Source of the DNA: Chelativorans sp. J32
Lineage (GTDB): Bacteria; Pseudomonadota; Alphaproteobacteria; Rhizobiales; Rhizobiaceae
DNA length: 64,000 nt
Direction: 5' to 3'
NCBI RefSeq assembly: GCF_000518985.1
Contig: NZ_JAEQ01000006.1
Coordinates: 160,345 to 224,344 of the forward strand
This document shows, piece after piece, positions 34,168-42,118 of the stretch. Numbering within the stretch: position 1 is the stretch's first letter; each line of letters opens with the position of its first letter. Under the pieces are notes generated by a model that made no database searches, was not told the DNA's origin, and saw only the letters and a list, made by a program, of their open reading frames with translations. The position numbers were made by a program, and so were the translations under genes.

Positions 34168-36237
34168 CTAGCGCCACATGCCGCGCATGCGCGCGCCGAC
34201 ATCGAGACGAACCTGTCGCGGACCGGCCTCGCCTGCGGCTCCAGGCGCCACCACCGGCCAGGTCCGGCACTCGAACAGTTTCAGCAGACTAGCGGGAATG
34301 AACCGCGTCCGCGAGGCATAGACATGCCGATCGCCTGTCGAAGACTGGCCGTGGGTGAAGAATCGCTGCGGTACGACGAGATTGAGACTGTCCTTGGCGC
34401 GTGTCATTGCGACATAGAGCAGACGGCGTTCCTCTTCAATTTCGTCAGTGGTGCCGACGCCGAGGTCGGAAGGAATGCAACCGTCGACGGTGTTGAGCAC
34501 GAAGACCGAGCGCCATTCCTGGCCTTTAGCGGAATGGATCGTTGAGAGGATCAGATAATCCTCGTCGAGCAGCGGTACACCGGCCTGACCCGACGTCGCG
34601 TCCGGAGGATCGAGCGTGAGCTCTGTGAGAAAGCGCTCGCGGGTGGGATAGCCCGCAGCGATGTCCTCGAGCTGGAGCAGATCGGCCCGCCTCATCTCGA
34701 AATCCTCATGGATTCGTTCGAGGTGCGGTTCGTACCAGGACCGGACCTGCCCGATTTCGGCCGGCCACACCGACGAACCGGAGCGTAGGCCGGCGATCAG
34801 CTCCACGAAGCTCGGCCAGTCAACCTGGGCGCGGGCAGGGCAGGGGAGATTGTCGAGCGTGTCGATCGGGTCAGCGCTTTCGGCCACCGCATCGAGGGCG
34901 GATTGTGCCGTGGCAGGTCCGACGCCGGGCAGGAGCTGCAGCACGCGGAAACCCGCGACCCGGTCGCGCAGGTTCTGCGCGAAACGCAAGGCCGACAGCA
35001 TGTCCTTGACATGCGCGCTGTCGAGAAACTTGAGCCCTCCGAACTTGACGAAGGGTATGTTGCGGCGCGTCAGCTCCACCTCGAGCGGACCGCTGTGGTG
35101 ACTCGCCCGGAACAGTACCGCCTGGTCCTTGAGGCGCATCCCGCTCTCTCGGTTTTCCAGGACCTCGTCCGCCACGAATTTCGCCTGGTCGGCCTCGTCG
35201 CGCACAGTGACCAGCCGCGGCCGCTCGTTCGAAAGCCGATCGGTCCAGAGGTTCTTGGTGAACCGCTCCCGCGCTAAGCCGATCACCCCGTTGGCGGCGG
35301 CGAGGATCGGCTGGGTCGAACGGTAATTGCGCTCGAGCGTGATGATTTCGGCGGGCGGCGAAAATTCCTTCGGGAAGTCGAGGATGTTGCGCACCGTCGC
35401 GGCACGAAACGAATAGATCGCCTGCGCGTCGTCGCCGACGACGGTCAGGCCACGCCCGGCCGGCTTCAACCCTGTGAGAATAGTCGCCTGCAGGCGATTG
35501 GTGTCCTGGTATTCGTCGACCAGAACATGATCCCATTTGCCGCCGATCTCGTCGGCAAGTGTCGCGTCGCCCATGGTCTGCGCCCAGTAGAGCAGCAGGT
35601 CATCATAATCGAGAACGTTCTGGACCTGCTTGGCCTTGACATAGCCGGCGAAAAGTTCGCGCAGTTCTTTCTCCCAGCCTGCGCACCAAGGAAAGCTGGC
35701 GCGCAGGATCTCCTCGAGCGGCGCTTCGGCGTTGACAGCGCGCGAGTAGATCGAGAGGCACGTCCCCTTCGCGGGGAACCGGCTTTCCATCTTCGAGAAG
35801 CCACGTTCGTGCCGGACGAGGTTCATGAGATCCGCGGAATCCTCGCGGTCATGGATGGTGAATTGCGGATCGAGCCCAAGCTCGACGGCATATTCACGCA
35901 GCAGCCGGGCGCCGATGCCGTGGAAAGTGCCTGACCATGCAAGGGCGTCAGTCAGGATTCGGACCTTGTCGCCGAGAACCCTGGCGCAGATGCGCTCGAC
36001 GCGCTTACCCATCTCGGCTGCCGCGCGACGGGAGAACGTCATCAACAAAATGCGCCGAGGGTCAGCGCCGGAGATGATGAGCTGCGCTACGCGATGCGCC
36101 AGCGTATTTGTCTTGCCGGACCCGGCCCCGGCGATGATCAGCAGCGGCCCACCGACCGTGCCGTCGGACAGGCCGATGCCATGCACGACCGCGGCACGTT
36201 GGCCGTCATTTAATTTTTCCAGATGCGCCGCATCCAT
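34168..36237 (-). CDS. UvrD/Rep/PcrA-like superfamily 1 DNA helicase
   Basis: A 689-residue SF1 helicase. It has 'NDGQRAAVVHG' (Q motif), Walker A 'AGAGSGKTNTLAHRV' near residue 36, 'SGTFHGIGARLLREY', Walker B 'VLVDEYQDTNRLQ' near 238, 'VVGDDAQAIYSFRAA', 'LERNYRSTQPIL', 'LSTIHSAKGQEW' and 'RRLLYVAMTRAKDSLNLV'. It matches the PcrA/UvrD-type helicases found in many Rhizobiales next to dinB-like genes. It is complete, unlike the neighbouring dinB. Confidence 0.93.
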   Translation of the reverse strand: MDAAHLEKLNDGQRAAVVHGIGLSDGTVGGPLLIIAGAGSGKTNTLAHRVAQLIISGADPRRILLMTFSRRAAAEMGKRVERICARVLGDKVRILTDALAWSGTFHGIGARLLREYAVELGLDPQFTIHDREDSADLMNLVRHERGFSKMESRFPAKGTCLSIYSRAVNAEAPLEEILRASFPWCAGWEKELRELFAGYVKAKQVQNVLDYDDLLLYWAQTMGDATLADEIGGKWDHVLVDEYQDTNRLQATILTGLKPAGRGLTVVGDDAQAIYSFRAATVRNILDFPKEFSPPAEIITLERNYRSTQPILAAANGVIGLARERFTKNLWTDRLSNERPRLVTVRDEADQAKFVADEVLENRESGMRLKDQAVLFRASHHSGPLEVELTRRNIPFVKFGGLKFLDSAHVKDMLSALRFAQNLRDRVAGFRVLQLLPGVGPATAQSALDAVAESADPIDTLDNLPCPARAQVDWPSFVELIAGLRSGSSVWPAEIGQVRSWYEPHLERIHEDFEMRRADLLQLEDIAAGYPTRERFLTELTLDPPDATSGQAGVPLLDEDYLILSTIHSAKGQEWRSVFVLNTVDGCIPSDLGVGTTDEIEEERRLLYVAMTRAKDSLNLVVPQRFFTHGQSSTGDRHVYASRTRFIPASLLKLFECRTWPVVAPGAAGEAGPRQVRLDVGARMRGMWR

Positions 36238-36345
36238 GCCGCCCCGCTCCTATACGCCTGACTCGCAACGACAATCGGCCGATACTGCGCCGTTGCTTTC
36301 CCAAGGTCCCCACTCGCTTCCGAAAGACTCCCGCTGGAGTCCGAG

Positions 36346-36393
36346 TGACTCTTAATCAGCGGGTCGCAGGTTCGATCCCTGCATCACCCACCA
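36346..36393 (+). tRNA. 3' fragment of tRNA-Lys(CTT), likely integration (att) scar
   Basis: The 48 bases from TGACTCTTAATCAGC through the terminal CCA match the anticodon loop, variable region, T arm and acceptor 3' strand of tRNA-Lys(CTT). The 5' half (acceptor GGGTGAT and D arm) is absent, and the anticodon stem loses pairing just outside the fragment. This is an att-type remnant, not a functional tRNA. An integrase gene lies 46 bases away and is transcribed toward it. Confidence 0.85.
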
Positions 36394-36438
36394 ATTTTTC
36401 AAAGACTTAGTAGAATCCATTCTGACACGAAGGTAGTG

Positions 36439-37650
36439 TCATTCTGACATTCGTTGCTGCTTGGTTCGTGCCTCACGCCTGAGCCGCGCGGCATCGAGTC
36501 GTTGCTTCTGGGTCTTCTGAGCGTACCTGAGCAGCGCGGCAGAGGTGAGATGGCCGCTCAAGGCCCGCATCTGGGCATCGCTCAGTCCTGCGTCGGCGCC
36601 TTCGGTGATTCCCCCGTGACGCAGTCCCCTGAACGTCACGTCTGGCGGCAGGCCTGCTTCCTCTCGGATCTTGGCAAACTGGTGGCGGAAATAGTCCGGT
36701 TCCCAAGGGAGATGGGTCTTCCTCTTTCGATCCGGCGTCTCGCGAGTTGTTATCACAGGCCCGTAGCGTGGAGCCCGGTCCAGCCTCTCCATAAGTTCAG
36801 GCCACAAGGGGGTGCCATCCTCATCGTAAAGCGGAATGTCGACCAGCTCTCCGGTCTTGTGGTGGATTATCCTTACGACATCCGGCCGGTCCGCGGGACG
36901 GTAATGGTTCCAGGTCAGTCGCTTCAGGATGTCCTCCTCTCGCATCAGCCAGTAGTACGCAATCATCATCGCGGTCCCAATGCTGTATAGTCCGAGCCTG
37001 TCCGCGACCTCGACCATGCGCGTGAGTTCATGATGCCGGACGAGGCGGGTGGGCTTTGCCTTGTACTTCAGTTCCATCTTTGCGAAGGGATTCTGGAACG
37101 GAACAATATCCGACTCAGCCCGATGGACAGCATTCCATGCACGTCGGGCTATGACCATCGCCTTTACCGCGGTTCGGGTTCTTTCCTTCCCGCCAGGCTG
37201 TGTGGGCTTCTTGAGCGCTTCGTATAGGAGGTCGGCCACGCCCGGCGTGACCGAGTTCAGATGCACGTTCCCCAACCGACGACCATCCTTCAGCTGGTAG
37301 TTCGCGAGCCTTTCAAGCACATAGCTGTAGTCTGCCTGGGTTTTCTCAGCGATTCTCCGATACTGGGGGGTATCTTGGAACCTGATGACCAGCCAATCAA
37401 ACGTTCCTTTCAAGTTGCGAAGAATCGGCTCTGGATCGGAGCCCCTACGCCACGCGTCGAACTGCGGGTTCAGGACATCGTCACAGCGCTTCTTTGCTGT
37501 TGCATAGTCCGATCCAAGAGCTTCGCGGGTGAGGGGGCATCCCTTCTTGTCGGCCCAAGTGGGTAAGTTCCAGTAGTACGAAACCACGCCCTTCTTCGTG
37601 CGCTTCGCAATCATGTAACGGGGCCAACCTAGAGGTTTTGAACGAGGCAT
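36439..37650 (-). CDS. Tyrosine recombinase (phage/ICE integrase)
   Basis: A 403-residue integrase with an N-terminal arm/core-binding region and C-terminal catalytic domain. The C-terminal blocks are 'TFRGLRHGGITEGADAGLSDAQMRALSGHLTSAALLRYAQKTQ', giving the conserved Arg, the GH-type histidine and the tyrosine nucleophile. The usual HxxR reads RxxR here. It lies next to the tRNA-Lys fragment, so it is the likely integrase for that att site. A putative excisionase gene overlaps its start. Confidence 0.92.
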   Translation of the reverse strand: MPRSKPLGWPRYMIAKRTKKGVVSYYWNLPTWADKKGCPLTREALGSDYATAKKRCDDVLNPQFDAWRRGSDPEPILRNLKGTFDWLVIRFQDTPQYRRIAEKTQADYSYVLERLANYQLKDGRRLGNVHLNSVTPGVADLLYEALKKPTQPGGKERTRTAVKAMVIARRAWNAVHRAESDIVPFQNPFAKMELKYKAKPTRLVRHHELTRMVEVADRLGLYSIGTAMMIAYYWLMREEDILKRLTWNHYRPADRPDVVRIIHHKTGELVDIPLYDEDGTPLWPELMERLDRAPRYGPVITTRETPDRKRKTHLPWEPDYFRHQFAKIREEAGLPPDVTFRGLRHGGITEGADAGLSDAQMRALSGHLTSAALLRYAQKTQKQRLDAARLRREARTKQQRMSE

Positions 37651-38027
37651 TAGATCAGCCTCCGGATGTCCTCCAGCGGAACCGGATACGGTGCTTCAAG
37701 CCCGTGGAGCCTGGCGATGTCGTTCTCAAGTTGGCTCCGATGCCACTTCGGATGGCTTCCAGGGATCTTGACCGGCGGGCTGTAATGGCCAAGCGCGACC
37801 TTACGCAGGAAGGAAGAAACGCTCGGCTCATCGCAAAAAGCTGCTGCGGTTTCCGCTCGCATCTGCAATGGCCAGGACCCAGGCGGAGTGGATACCTGGA
37901 CGGGCCGGTTCACTGACCGCACAGCAGCCTGAAAGGGCTTTGTGCCGAACCGATTGCGTACAATCATCGCCCCTCTGCGTGGCTGCGGGGAGAGTGCTGA
38001 CCGTCGGAAACTAGCTAGCCTACCCAT
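37650..38027 (-). CDS. Putative excisionase-like small DNA-binding protein
   Basis: A 125-residue basic protein. The C-terminal half ('MRAETAAAFCDEPSVSSFLRKVALGHYSPPVKIPGSHPKWHRSQLENDIARL') has the MerR-like winged helix layout of AlpA/Xis-type proteins placed upstream of integrases in alphaproteobacteria. Its stop overlaps the integrase ATG by one base. The ATG at 38027 follows GTGAGG; an internal ATG at 37967 is also possible. Role as recombination directionality factor is inferred from position and fold. Confidence 0.65.
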   Translation of the reverse strand: MGRLASFRRSALSPQPRRGAMIVRNRFGTKPFQAAVRSVNRPVQVSTPPGSWPLQMRAETAAAFCDEPSVSSFLRKVALGHYSPPVKIPGSHPKWHRSQLENDIARLHGLEAPYPVPLEDIRRLI

Positions 38028-38176
38028 CGTGCCTCACCGTGGACCTCAAAGATGATGTGACTGCCGCTCCTCCTCAGAGTCACAGTCATATCCAATGTCG
38101 AACTGCCATAACCCTCCAAAAAGCTGGTAGATTCCAAGACTCATCTGAATCTATTTGTCAATAGTGTAATATATAA

Positions 38177-38194
38177 CACCATAATACGATGGTG
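38177..38194. promoter_or_regulatory. Inverted repeat CACCAT-N6-ATGGTG
   Basis: Perfect 6-base arms in an AT-rich context about 150 bases before the xis start. A possible operator for an element regulator; no regulator was matched to it. Confidence 0.4.
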
Positions 38195-38276
38195 ATAGAG
38201 CCATAAATTGCTGACGATAGCCGAACCAAGCGCCGCAAGGATTCGATAGAACATCAATCTATACTTGATAATATCG

Positions 38277-38312
38277 AGTCCTTTTCTGTTTCTTATTTAG
38301 TCCTTTTCCGTT
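38277..38312. repeat. Two 14-base direct repeats, 22-base period
   Basis: AGTCCTTTTCTGTT (38277-38290) and AGTCCTTTTCCGTT (38299-38312) differ at one base and are spaced two helical turns apart, so both face the same side of DNA. They resemble arm-type or Xis-binding repeats, but this is inferred from position only. Confidence 0.5.
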
Positions 38313-38399
38313 CGACGGAGGCTTTGGCGCGCCAAGGATTCGCGCATGACGGGGTGTTCCGAGCAGTAGTGAAACGCCGGAACTTGCACGTGGGTCTGT

Positions 38400-39131
38400 C
38401 TACTTGCCGGGGCGCTCCACGAATTCGGGGGTCAGCTGTTGCGCCTCCAAAGCACCCTGAACTTTGAGGGAGACTGCCAGTTTCAGGACGGCCTCCCTGT
38501 GCTCCCGAACGATCTCGCGAGCTTCCCCGTATGCGCTCTCGAGCCGCCGGTTGACCCGTTCAGCGATGTCGCGTCGATAGACGAGAGCCGCCTCGTGTTT
38601 CCCACTGTTGAGATGAAGGAGCGGCTTGTCGGCACCAAAGCCGAACGCCGTTTCCATGTTGAGGGCGAGCTGTGTGGCGGCAGCCAGATCGCTTCGGTGA
38701 TCGCCTCCGGAGCCAGCCGAACATGAGCCGAGGATCACCTCTTCGGCTGCGCGTCCAGCCAGGTGTGCAACCAGCCTCGCATTCAGATGCTCTTCGGTTT
38801 CCTCCGCGGGCGTTTCCTCATAGACGACCATGCCTCCATCCGGAGCGTCGATCGTCACGAGGACGATCTCGCCCAGTCCGAGCACCATTCCGGCAACGGC
38901 GTGGCCTGCTTCGTGCACGGCTGCCCGCCAGCGCAGGTTTTCCGGCAAAGGAGGCTTCAGGAATCCCAGCCGGCGCGTGAGGTCGTCCCATGAGAGCGGA
39001 CGTCGCTCCCGCCGGGCGACCTGGCGAGCTTCACGAACCAGCCGCTCGATGTCGGCTCCGCTCAGTCCCGATGCCCTGCGAGCCAACGCGCGGAGAATAG
39101 TTTCTGCGCCCTGATCACCAGTCAGTTCCAC
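38400..39131 (-). CDS. AAA lid domain plus M41 (FtsH-type) zinc protease domain, lacking ATPase core
   Basis: The 243-residue protein starts with an AAA+ C-terminal lid ('ILRALARRASGLSGADIERLVREARQVARRE', residues ~12-42) and continues as a peptidase M41 domain. It has HEAGH at residues 73-77 and a candidate third ligand Asp148 in 'GGDHRSDLAAATQLAL'. In FtsH the ATPase core, lid and protease are one chain; here the core is missing and a separate AAA+ protein is encoded two genes upstream. No transmembrane segment is seen. The start overlaps the DUF6634 gene by ten bases, so translation is coupled. Function unknown; protein quality control or defence is possible. Confidence 0.85.
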   Translation of the reverse strand: MELTGDQGAETILRALARRASGLSGADIERLVREARQVARRERRPLSWDDLTRRLGFLKPPLPENLRWRAAVHEAGHAVAGMVLGLGEIVLVTIDAPDGGMVVYEETPAEETEEHLNARLVAHLAGRAAEEVILGSCSAGSGGDHRSDLAAATQLALNMETAFGFGADKPLLHLNSGKHEAALVYRRDIAERVNRRLESAYGEAREIVREHREAVLKLAVSLKVQGALEAQQLTPEFVERPGK

Positions 39132-39484
39132 GGCCGGTATCCTTTTGAAGCGCTTTCGGGATCAGCGGGGGTGCCGAGCCGGTACCAACGGCTCACCGTC
39201 CGCGCCCACGACCCGTCCGTTGTCAACAGGACAAGGTCCGAAGTGATGATGGGGCGGCCAATGCCCGGAAGCAGCGGATGTCCGAAAGAAAGCCCCACCA
39301 GGCACGGGGCCGGTCGCTGGACGAGCTGCCAGCGTTCGAGGCAGGGCGGCGCCTCTCCAGCCAACTCTTCGACCGTAGCTCCCTCGCGGAGCCGATCCAT
39401 GTCGGCGACCAGCCTCGACAGCCGTTGATGCTCGACTTCGAACAGCTCGTTGCCGGCAATGCGACCCTGTTCAAACGTCACCAT
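39122..39484 (-). CDS. DUF6634-family protein
   Basis: A 120-residue protein recognisable as DUF6634 by 'ERWQLVQRPAPCLVGLSFGHPLLPG' and the C-terminal 'GSWARTVSRWYRLG'. Function is not known; the family occurs on alphaproteobacterial plasmids and integrative elements. The ATG at 39484 follows GAGG and overlaps the AAA+ gene by 14 bases. It sits exactly between the two halves of the split FtsH-like system. Confidence 0.75.
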   Translation of the reverse strand: MVTFEQGRIAGNELFEVEHQRLSRLVADMDRLREGATVEELAGEAPPCLERWQLVQRPAPCLVGLSFGHPLLPGIGRPIITSDLVLLTTDGSWARTVSRWYRLGTPADPESASKGYRPWN

Positions 39485-41483
39485 GCAAATCCTCACTCGT
39501 GGTGCTTGTTGATTGTCTGACGCCTCTGCTTGGTCGCCGACGCGATGGGTTGGCGTCCTTGCTCGCGGCTGCCGACGTGCGGTTTCTGGAGTGAACGGCA
39601 GACCCGGTGGCTTCTCCGCCCGCATCCGGACCTGCCTGTGTCAGGTCGGCTTGCCAGGGACCGGCGGACTCGAATGCTTCCGTCACCTCGGCCGGCGCGC
39701 TTGCCCGGACGGATTCGAGGTCGTCCTTCAGGTGGAAGCGCAGGATTCCCATCAGCGCCGGGATGTCCGGCATTGGCAGCCTGATGTGCCGCTCGAGCCG
39801 GCCGGAGCGCAGCAGCGCTGGGTCGATCATCTCGGGGTGGTTGGTGGCGGCAACGACGATCACGCCCGTCGAGCGGACCGCACCGTCCAGCAGCTCCAGT
39901 GCCTTGTTGATGATGGCATTGGTGTAGTCGGCATGCTCGCCTCGCTGCCGCCTTGTCCCGATGCCGTCGATCTCGTCGATCAAGAGAATCGACGGCTTCA
40001 AGGATTCGGCTTCCGCGAAGGCCGCCTTCATTCGCCTGAGCACGTCTCCGAGATATCCGGGCTCGAGCCAGGTCGAGACGGACGTGGCAATGAGTGGAAC
40101 CTGAAGCGAGTTGCACAGTGCCCGGGCAAACGACGTCTTGCCTGTCCCGGGAGGTCCCGAGAGGAGCAGCCTGGTGGACATCTCCTCCCAAGGGAGTTGG
40201 CTGGCACGCCACAGTTCGAGGTCGCCCTGCAGGGACCTCGCCCATTCCGCTGCCTCGCCGAGGCCGGGCATGGTCTCGACGCGCAGGACGAAACGGTCGC
40301 TTTCATCCCCCTTCGGCCTCACCGGCTGGATGATCTCGTTTCCGGAACCAGGGGCGCGGCGGCGGGGCTCCTTGCTGCCGTATGGCGACCACCTTCGCGA
40401 ATCCTTCGACGACGATGTCTCGCTACCGTGAAACCCTGTCCCTCTGGCGGCCGCGATGCGCTCGAGGGCATGAACCGCCTCCGCAGGTGCAACGGCCGGC
40501 CGGATCGCAAGGGCGAGATCGGAGAGCGTCAGCCGGGCACAGGATTCGTGCGGAAGGTCCCGACTGGGCGCCTCTCCAAGCACGGCCTCGATCACCCGTC
40601 TGACGAGTCTTGCGTCGAGCTGCCCAGTGATAAGGGATAGCTGCGCCGTATGCGTGAGCCGCTCCGGCAGGCAATCCATGCTCTCCGCAATGCCGAGGAT
40701 TGGATACGGCAGCAGTGCTATGCGCCCCAATGCGCGTTCGGTCGCCTCGATCTCGGCGGCATCAATGCAGCTTCCGCAGAATGCAATCACCCGCCGACGC
40801 GATGCGCCCTGATCTGGGAACCGGACGACCCTGTCGACGAACTCAGAGCCACTCGCGACTGCGACCCGCCCGGGCAGGACGTCTCCCCTGGCGAGCAGAT
40901 CGAGGAAACAGGCCTCGAATCCTGCAACCTGACCGACAACGGTGATCACGGGACGCGGGCTTCGCAGGACGGATAGCAAGTCGTCGAGCGAAACCCTGCT
41001 TTCTTCGGCCGCCCTGGCGACGAGGAGCAACGTCGCCACCTCGGCCGCGTCCGGGCGATCGGCAGCCCGCCGCACTTCCTGGAGAATTGCCTTGGTCAGG
41101 GCGCGAATGCGAGCCTTGGCTTGGCGTCCGTTTCGCCCGCAGGTTCCACCACTCCCCGTACCCGGCATGTTGCTGATGCTTCCGTACCGCCTGCCGCGCT
41201 CGCCCTCCGTGATGAAATCGGGTCCGCGATCGTAGCTCGAAGCACTCGGGAAGTGGGCGGAGTGCGGCCTCGGACGAGACCGAATCCTCGCCAGCGCCGC
41301 GGCGATCTGATCCGGCGGTCTATCGAGCATTGAAGGATGGACGACGAATGCCCGAACCAGGACGCCGTCGACATCCTGGATACCTGCGATCAGCAGGTCT
41401 TCCTCGACCGCGCAATGGAGCGCCTGGCTTTCCAGCCTGTGCCGGAGCCGACGCAGCAGATAATCGGCCAGCCGAGTGCTCAC
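39471..41483 (-). CDS. AAA+ ATPase with FtsH/CDC48-like core and no lid
   Basis: A 670-residue protein. The N-terminal ~400 residues are unrecognised. The AAA+ core has Walker A 'SGPPGTGKTSF' (442-452), Walker B 'SILLIDEIDGIG' (498-509), sensor 'VVAATNHPEMIDPALLRSGRLERHIRLP' and the second-region arginines. After 'ILRFHLKDDLE' the normal helical lid is replaced by a Ser/Ala/Arg-rich low-complexity tail of about 80 residues. The lid appears instead at the N-terminus of the M41 protein. I infer that both proteins assemble into a split FtsH-like machine. Its ATG overlaps the upstream gene by four bases. Confidence 0.88.
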   Translation of the reverse strand: MSTRLADYLLRRLRHRLESQALHCAVEEDLLIAGIQDVDGVLVRAFVVHPSMLDRPPDQIAAALARIRSRPRPHSAHFPSASSYDRGPDFITEGERGRRYGSISNMPGTGSGGTCGRNGRQAKARIRALTKAILQEVRRAADRPDAAEVATLLLVARAAEESRVSLDDLLSVLRSPRPVITVVGQVAGFEACFLDLLARGDVLPGRVAVASGSEFVDRVVRFPDQGASRRRVIAFCGSCIDAAEIEATERALGRIALLPYPILGIAESMDCLPERLTHTAQLSLITGQLDARLVRRVIEAVLGEAPSRDLPHESCARLTLSDLALAIRPAVAPAEAVHALERIAAARGTGFHGSETSSSKDSRRWSPYGSKEPRRRAPGSGNEIIQPVRPKGDESDRFVLRVETMPGLGEAAEWARSLQGDLELWRASQLPWEEMSTRLLLSGPPGTGKTSFARALCNSLQVPLIATSVSTWLEPGYLGDVLRRMKAAFAEAESLKPSILLIDEIDGIGTRRQRGEHADYTNAIINKALELLDGAVRSTGVIVVAATNHPEMIDPALLRSGRLERHIRLPMPDIPALMGILRFHLKDDLESVRASAPAEVTEAFESAGPWQADLTQAGPDAGGEATGSAVHSRNRTSAAASKDANPSRRRPSRGVRQSTSTTSEDLHGDV

Positions 41484-42046
41484 GAGCGAATCCTCTTGCC
41501 GAACTTGGGAAGAAGCGGCTGATCGATAAGGCCATTCCTGGAGAGGAGGTCAGCCACCATGATGCAGGCAGGGTCGCCAGCATGGACGTGGAGCATCAGC
41601 AGCTCGACGACCACGGTAGGCAACGCTGCTTGTTGCGCCATTGCAATCCTCGCGTAGTGCATGACCACGCCGACCACGATGGCCGGATCATGCAGCCTGC
41701 TCGGAGGGCAGTCGCACGAGGCGACGAGTCCTGCATTCGTCAGCGCAGCGCATGACGGCCGGTGTCCGAGCGCCTCGAGCAGCTCTCTGGAACCGACGCG
41801 GAATCCCTCGACAGAGGGCCATGTGGCGGTAGTTCCCCCACTGGCAAGGGGCGATGGGGGGCGCAGGGTGGCCACTGGGGCCGCGGTCGATGATCGCTCT
41901 ACAGCCTCCCGTTGCCGCGTCGTCTCAGCGGGAGAGGCGGTTCGATTCCTTGAAAGAGTGTCCGGAACCTTTGTGGCAGGTGGTCTGCGGCGTGGCTTCT
42001 TCATGGATGCAGGACTCCCATCCCACCACGCGGTCGTGGCAGGCAT
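41480..42046 (-). CDS. Hypothetical protein of the split AAA+/M41 operon
   Basis: The 188-residue product is not recognised. The first ~75 residues are basic, Pro/Arg-rich and probably disordered; the rest ('SRELLEALGHRPSCAALTNAG...AIVVGVVMHYARIAMAQQAALPTVVVELLMLHVHAGDPACIM') looks like a small helical domain. The stop overlaps the ATG of the AAA+ gene (ATGA). The true start is uncertain; an ATG at 42004 is an alternative. Confidence 0.55.
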   Translation of the reverse strand: MPATTAWWDGSPASMKKPRRRPPATKVPDTLSRNRTASPAETTRQREAVERSSTAAPVATLRPPSPLASGGTTATWPSVEGFRVGSRELLEALGHRPSCAALTNAGLVASCDCPPSRLHDPAIVVGVVMHYARIAMAQQAALPTVVVELLMLHVHAGDPACIMVADLLSRNGLIDQPLLPKFGKRIRS

Positions 42047-42118
42047 CGGTTTCGTCAGGGTGATGATTGGTCGACCGAGGGAAGCGTCCGAAAGGACTCG
42101 CGCCGCCCGGTCAGGCCC

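Larger units (their letters stand above)
38028..38399. promoter_or_regulatory. AT-rich region upstream of xis/int
   Basis: 372 bases without a gene, clearly lower in GC than both flanks. It contains an inverted repeat CACCAT-N6-ATGGTG (38177-38194) and two 14-base direct repeats (38277-38312). The region lies between the end of the protease operon and the start of xis, and most likely contains the xis/int promoter and binding sites. Confidence 0.55.
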
